This document shows positions 59,176 through 60,534 of a stretch of 60,534 nt of DNA, piece after piece. Both the position numbers and the translations under genes were made by a program. The notes under the pieces were generated by a model. The model saw only the letters and a program-made list of their open reading frames with translations. It made no database searches and was not told the origin of the DNA. The stretch is from an uncultured Clostridia bacterium (GTDB taxonomy: Bacteria > Bacillota > Clostridia > UBA1381). The stretch spans positions 1 through 60,534 of the forward strand of contig CAJUEZ010000011.1 of the NCBI GenBank assembly GCA_910585485.1. The letters are read 5' to 3'. Within the stretch, counting starts at the first letter, position 1. Each line of letters begins with the position of its first letter.

Positions 59176-60534
59176 TTAATTCTTAAGACTTTGCAGCGGC
59201 GCGGGTATACGTCCGCCTCTCTGAATAAATTCAGCGCTGGAATAACCCTTAACTTTCATTACCGGGCCTGTGCCCAAAAGTCCGCCAAATTCCACAACAT
59301 CTCCTTCTGACTTGCCCGGAGCGGGTATTAGTCTGACAGCGGTCGTTTTGGTATTTACCATTCCTATAGCCGCTTCGTCAGCTATAATAGCGGAAATTGT
59401 CTCCGCTGTTGTATCACCGGGTATTACTATCATATCAAGTCCTACCGAGCATACGCATGTCATTGCTTCAAGCTTTTCAAGAGTAAGAACTCCGTCTTTT
59501 GCCGCCGAAATCATTCCCGCGTCCTCGCTCACCGGAATAAACGCGCCCGAAAGTCCTCCAACGTAACCTGAAGCCATTATTCCGCCTTTCTTAACAGCAT
59601 CGTTAAGCAACGCAAGAGCGGCGGTAGTGCCATGTGTTCCGCACTTTTCAAGTCCCATTTCCTCCAGTATATACGCGACACTATCTCCGACTGCCGGAGT
59701 CGGAGCAAGTGATAAATCAACAATTCCAAACGGCACTCCGAGACGCTTAGATGCCTCTTGCGCCACAAGCTGACCCATTCTTGTAATTTTAAACGCAGTC
59801 TTTTTTATTGTCTCGGCAACTACGCCAAAATCCTCGCCTTTGACCTTCTCAAGAGCGCATTTGACAACACCGGGTCCCGATACTCCTACATTAATTACAC
59901 ATTCGCCCTCGCCTTCGCCGAGAAAAGCGCCTGCCATAAAGGGATTGTCCTCCACAGCGTTGCAGAATACAACAAGCTTGGCGCATGCGAATCCCTGCGT
60001 ATCAGCAGTTAAGCGAGCCGCTTCTTTTATAACTTGACCCATCTGCCGTACAGCGTTCATATTTATCCCGGCTCTTGTTGAACCGACATTCACACTTGAG
60101 CACACAAGGTCTGTTGACGCAAGCGCCTTCGGTATTGACTCTATCAGTATTCTTTCTCCGTTTGTATAATCTTTGTGTACAAGAGCCGTGTATCCGCCTA
60201 TAAAATTAACACCTGTTGTTTTAGCCGCCTTGTCAAGAGTTTTGGCTATTTTAACACACTTTTCAATTGTAGGCTCTTCAAGCGCGTCTACCAAAGTCGC
60301 AATAGGAGTTACGGAAATTCTCTTGTTTATAATCGGAATACCAAACTGCTTTTCTATATCCTCGCCTGTTTTAACAAGATCCTTGGCATATGATGTTATC
60401 TTGTTATATATTTTATCACATACCTCGTCTATGTCAGGTCCTGCGCAGCTTTTTAGTGATATACCCATCGTAATAGTTCTTATATCAAGATTTTCATCAT
60501 CAATCATTTTGATTGTTTCAATCACTTCAAAGGG
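59176..60534 (-). CDS. PFL family protein (UPF0210/DUF711), 5' end outside window
   Basis: At least 452 codons. DIRTITMGISLKSCAGPDID, GGYTALVHKDYTNGERILIESIPKAL, GEGEGECVINVGVSGPGVV and the C-terminal AEFIQRGGRIPAPLQSL are family signatures. It is related to pyruvate formate-lyase-type folds, with no proven reaction. The frame remains open to the window edge (codons for PFEVIETIKM), and relatives begin several residues earlier, so the start lies beyond 60534. It ends 36 bp before the V-ATPase operon and may be cotranscribed with it. An ACT-domain gene usually precedes it and would lie off-window. Confidence 0.93.
   Translation of the reverse strand, partial: PFEVIETIKMIDDENLDIRTITMGISLKSCAGPDIDEVCDKIYNKITSYAKDLVKTGEDIEKQFGIPIINKRISVTPIATLVDALEEPTIEKCVKIAKTLDKAAKTTGVNFIGGYTALVHKDYTNGERILIESIPKALASTDLVCSSVNVGSTRAGINMNAVRQMGQVIKEAARLTADTQGFACAKLVVFCNAVEDNPFMAGAFLGEGEGECVINVGVSGPGVVKCALEKVKGEDFGVVAETIKKTAFKITRMGQLVAQEASKRLGVPFGIVDLSLAPTPAVGDSVAYILEEMGLEKCGTHGTTAALALLNDAVKKGGIMASGYVGGLSGAFIPVSEDAGMISAAKDGVLTLEKLEAMTCVCSVGLDMIVIPGDTTAETISAIIADEAAIGMVNTKTTAVRLIPAPGKSEGDVVEFGGLLGTGPVMKVKGYSSAEFIQRGGRIPAPLQSLKN

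Noticed and set aside
60523..60525. GTG as the real start of the PFL-family gene
   Set aside because: The frame is open to the window edge with family-like residues upstream, so this is an internal Val codon.
1..60534. CRISPR array, transposase, prophage or integrated element
   Set aside because: No spaced direct repeats and no mobile-element genes were seen; gene order and codon use look chromosomal throughout.

Overview
The window is a gene-dense chromosomal segment of about 40% GC from an anaerobic, endospore-forming Clostridia (Bacillota). The evidence is spore-specific genes (an alpha/beta SASP, spoIIR, a sleB-ypeB pair, a GerMN protein), clostridial gene order (hprK-PHP-murB-rapZ-yvcK-whiA-dnaE), a V/A-type ATPase operon, strong AGGAGG ribosome-binding sites and HrcA/CIRCE control. 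No CRISPR array, transposase, prophage or rRNA operon was seen. I cannot name the species.

The most striking locus is at 12.69-17.65 kb. A promoter is followed by about 720 bases of structured, non-coding sequence and then a small four-helix membrane protein, dxs, tlyA and ispE. The synteny and structure match the OLE RNA (Ornate Large Extremophilic RNA) with its partner OapA, upstream of isoprenoid genes. The RNA carries a 35-base near-perfect palindrome that may be an extra arm. Two tandem paralogous membrane/coiled-coil proteins of unknown role follow ispE.

Layout. 0-5 kb: a zinc-ribbon membrane protein diverging from an XRE regulator; a yybP-ykoY manganese riboswitch with an overlapping terminator ahead of a P-type cation ATPase; and a second zinc-ribbon membrane protein apparently split by a frameshift. 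5-9.7 kb: birA, an XRE/small Cys-protein divergent pair with a palindromic operator, htpG with a perfect CIRCE site and an unusual His-rich linker, and a LytTR-DUF3021 module. 9.7-12.5 kb (minus strand): proB-proA-larB. 19-24 kb (minus strand): mtrB (TRAP, the tryptophan-sensing RNA-binding protein), a DUF2007-like protein, pfkA and pyk, then a thioesterase and a 2-hydroxyacid dehydrogenase. 24-33 kb (minus strand): the hprK-to-dnaE cluster. 33-40 kb: rpmB, murA, walJ-like, rlmH on plus; proS, argB and argC on minus.

40-50 kb holds a membrane-anchored secreted protein of unknown role, mgtE, tRNA-Asp, a CLC transporter resembling the fluoride subclass, and a sporulation/germination group (SASP, spoIIR, sleB-ypeB, GerMN). 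It also holds a TSCPD protein, a transaldolase-like aldolase, a Nudix hydrolase and a decayed GNAT acetyltransferase. 50-60.5 kb is one minus-strand V/A-type ATPase operon in the order H-C-I-K-F-E-A-B-D. Upstream of it is a PFL/UPF0210 family gene that runs off the window.

Metal and ion homeostasis recurs (Mn riboswitch-ATPase, MgtE, CLC, V-ATPase, and OLE/OapA, which is tied in the literature to Mg and membrane stress). RNA-based regulation also recurs (Mn riboswitch, OLE, TRAP).
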